A DNA stretch of 7,105 nucleotides from Amnimonas aquatica. Its GTDB lineage: Bacteria > Pseudomonadota > Gammaproteobacteria > Pseudomonadales > Moraxellaceae. Location of the stretch: assembly GCF_002943415.1 (NCBI RefSeq), contig NZ_PTQZ01000084.1:1-7105 (forward strand), read 5' to 3'. Positions 6,290 to 7,105 of the stretch are shown here, piece by piece; the stretch's first letter is position 1, and every line of letters begins with the position of its first letter. Below the pieces are notes generated by a model. The model saw nothing but the letters and a program-made list of their open reading frames with translations. It did not search any database and was not told the origin of the DNA. A program made the translations under genes and the position numbers.

Positions 6290-6331
6290 GATGTCCGGTC
6301 GCTGGCATATGCCGACCGGACATCGCGTTTT
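6290..6331 (+). terminator. Rho-independent-type terminator after DoxX
   Basis: GATGTCCGGTCG at 6290-6301 pairs perfectly with CGACCGGACATC at 6313-6324, a 12-bp stem around an 11-base loop, followed by GCG and four T (6328-6331). The stem begins 26 bp after the DoxX stop. The T-run is short and offset by three bases, so efficiency may be moderate. As a long palindrome upstream of a tetR gene it could also be a binding site, but the wide 11-bp centre is unusual for that. Confidence 0.65.
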
Positions 6332-6437
6332 CGGCGACTTTCATGCCATTGGCTGATGTCATGATCTAGCCACGGTGACGGCCATGCTGCACCATTGGGA
6401 TCTGTCGCCATCTGCGCCGAGCCCTGCCGAGAATCTC

Positions 6438-7076
6438 ATGGAAAGTCCGATCAGAAACCGCAAACCCGCCCAGGCCAGAACCCAGGACCGGGTGGCGCGC
6501 GCCATGGCGGCGGCCGAGCAGCTGCTGATCGAGCGCGGTCCCGAGGAGGTGTCGATTCCGGACATTGCCGAGGCCTCCGGTGTGCCGCGTGCCAGCCTTT
6601 ATCAGTTCTACGCCAACAAGTACCAGCTCTTCGCGGCCATTTCCGAGTCGCATCTCGCACGCGTGGCGGGCGAAATCAAGGCCGGTGGCCAGGCGCTCGC
6701 CGGCCGTCACTGGCGCGAGGTAGTGCCGCTGCTGGTGGAGGCGGCGTCGCGCTACTACAACGAGCATCCGGTGGCCGGCATCCTGATCCTGGGCTGGCCC
6801 ATGAGCCGCGATGCCTATCTGGCGCAGGAAGTCACCATCGAGAATATCGGCGACGAGCTGCGCAGTGTCTTCGCCACGCTGTCGCCGCCGGTCGCGCTGC
6901 CTGCCGAACCGGATGCGGGCACCATCGTCACCGAGCTGGCCTTCGCCTGCATGAAGTACGGCTATTTCCGCCACGGCCTGATCAGCGAGGACATCATCCG
7001 CCAGTCCTCGCTGGCGGTCATCGGCTATCTGGAGCAGGTGCTGCCGCCGGAGCTGGCGCAGTCGCGTCCCAGCTAG
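6438..7076 (+). CDS. TetR-family transcriptional regulator
   Basis: With this start the protein has 212 residues, normal for TetR repressors, which bind palindromic operators as dimers and release on ligand binding. The helix-turn-helix lies at about residues 38-60 (VSIPDIAEASGVPRASLYQFYANKYQLF), with the family LYxxFxxKxxLF pattern. The preceding helix (AAAEQLLIERG) is also typical. The rest, about 65-212, is a helical ligand domain that I cannot assign to a ligand. Start choice is uncertain: ATG 6438 gives a basic N-terminus that fits the family, while GTG 6375 or ATG 6384 would add about 20 residues; none has a strong Shine-Dalgarno. It lies downstream of the DoxX terminator and is probably transcribed alone. 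Its target is not visible: no divergent partner is in the window, and the gene to its right is outside it. Confidence 0.92.
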   Translation: MESPIRNRKPAQARTQDRVARAMAAAEQLLIERGPEEVSIPDIAEASGVPRASLYQFYANKYQLFAAISESHLARVAGEIKAGGQALAGRHWREVVPLLVEAASRYYNEHPVAGILILGWPMSRDAYLAQEVTIENIGDELRSVFATLSPPVALPAEPDAGTIVTELAFACMKYGYFRHGLISEDIIRQSSLAVIGYLEQVLPPELAQSRPS

Positions 7077-7105
7077 CGACGAGGGCACGCTTGGCCCCGG
7101 TATCC

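Noticed and set aside
5734..6411. N-terminal extension of the LysR frame to 528 residues
   Set aside because: The extension runs antisense through the DoxX gene, is Gln/Arg/His-rich low complexity, and the family N-terminus MNLNDLQ begins at 5733.

Overview
The window is a GC-rich stretch of bacterial chromosome, about two-thirds G+C by eye, with strongly GC-biased third codon positions and Shine-Dalgarno sites before several genes. The gene families present (a proteobacterial-type DEAD-box helicase with an RGG-like tail, a wax ester synthase/DGAT-type acyltransferase, and a LysR regulator divergent from a DoxX-type membrane protein) suggest a proteobacterium, most likely a lipid-storing gammaproteobacterium. 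That placement is inferred from gene style, not from a marker gene.

Layout, left to right: (1) the 3' end of a gene, probably a secreted zinc metalloprotease, stops at 399; (2) a 120-bp gap carries a candidate promoter and an 11-bp inverted repeat; (3) a complete WS/DGAT acyltransferase lies at 520-1893 (+); (4) a DEAD-box RNA helicase lies at 1796-3616 (-), convergent with the acyltransferase and overlapping it tail to tail by 98 bp; (5) a 429-bp non-coding region holds the divergent control region of the helicase and the next gene; (6) a classical short-chain dehydrogenase/reductase lies at 4046-4819 (+); (7) a LysR-type regulator lies at 4825-5733 (-), convergent with the SDR across only 5 bp; (8) a 114-bp divergent region contains a very good LysR-type binding palindrome; (9) a DoxX-family membrane protein lies at 5848-6264 (+), followed by a strong hairpin terminator; (10) a TetR-family regulator lies at 6438-7076 (+). 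The last 29 bases show nothing recognisable.

The genes look like independent single-gene units rather than one operon: directions alternate, and most genes have their own control region. The clearest regulatory pair is LysR-DoxX. The acyltransferase points to neutral-lipid (wax ester or triacylglycerol) synthesis, the SDR could act on a small carbonyl or lipid-related substrate, and the helicase is a housekeeping or stress RNA-remodelling protein.

I found no CRISPR array, tRNA, rRNA, insertion sequence, phage gene or defence-system signature. Nothing amounts to an obviously new multi-gene system. The observations most worth checking are regulatory: a hairpin that runs into the helicase Shine-Dalgarno, a palindrome lying over a symmetric -10 box, a LysR box centred near -65 of a predicted start site, and the long antisense gene overlap.
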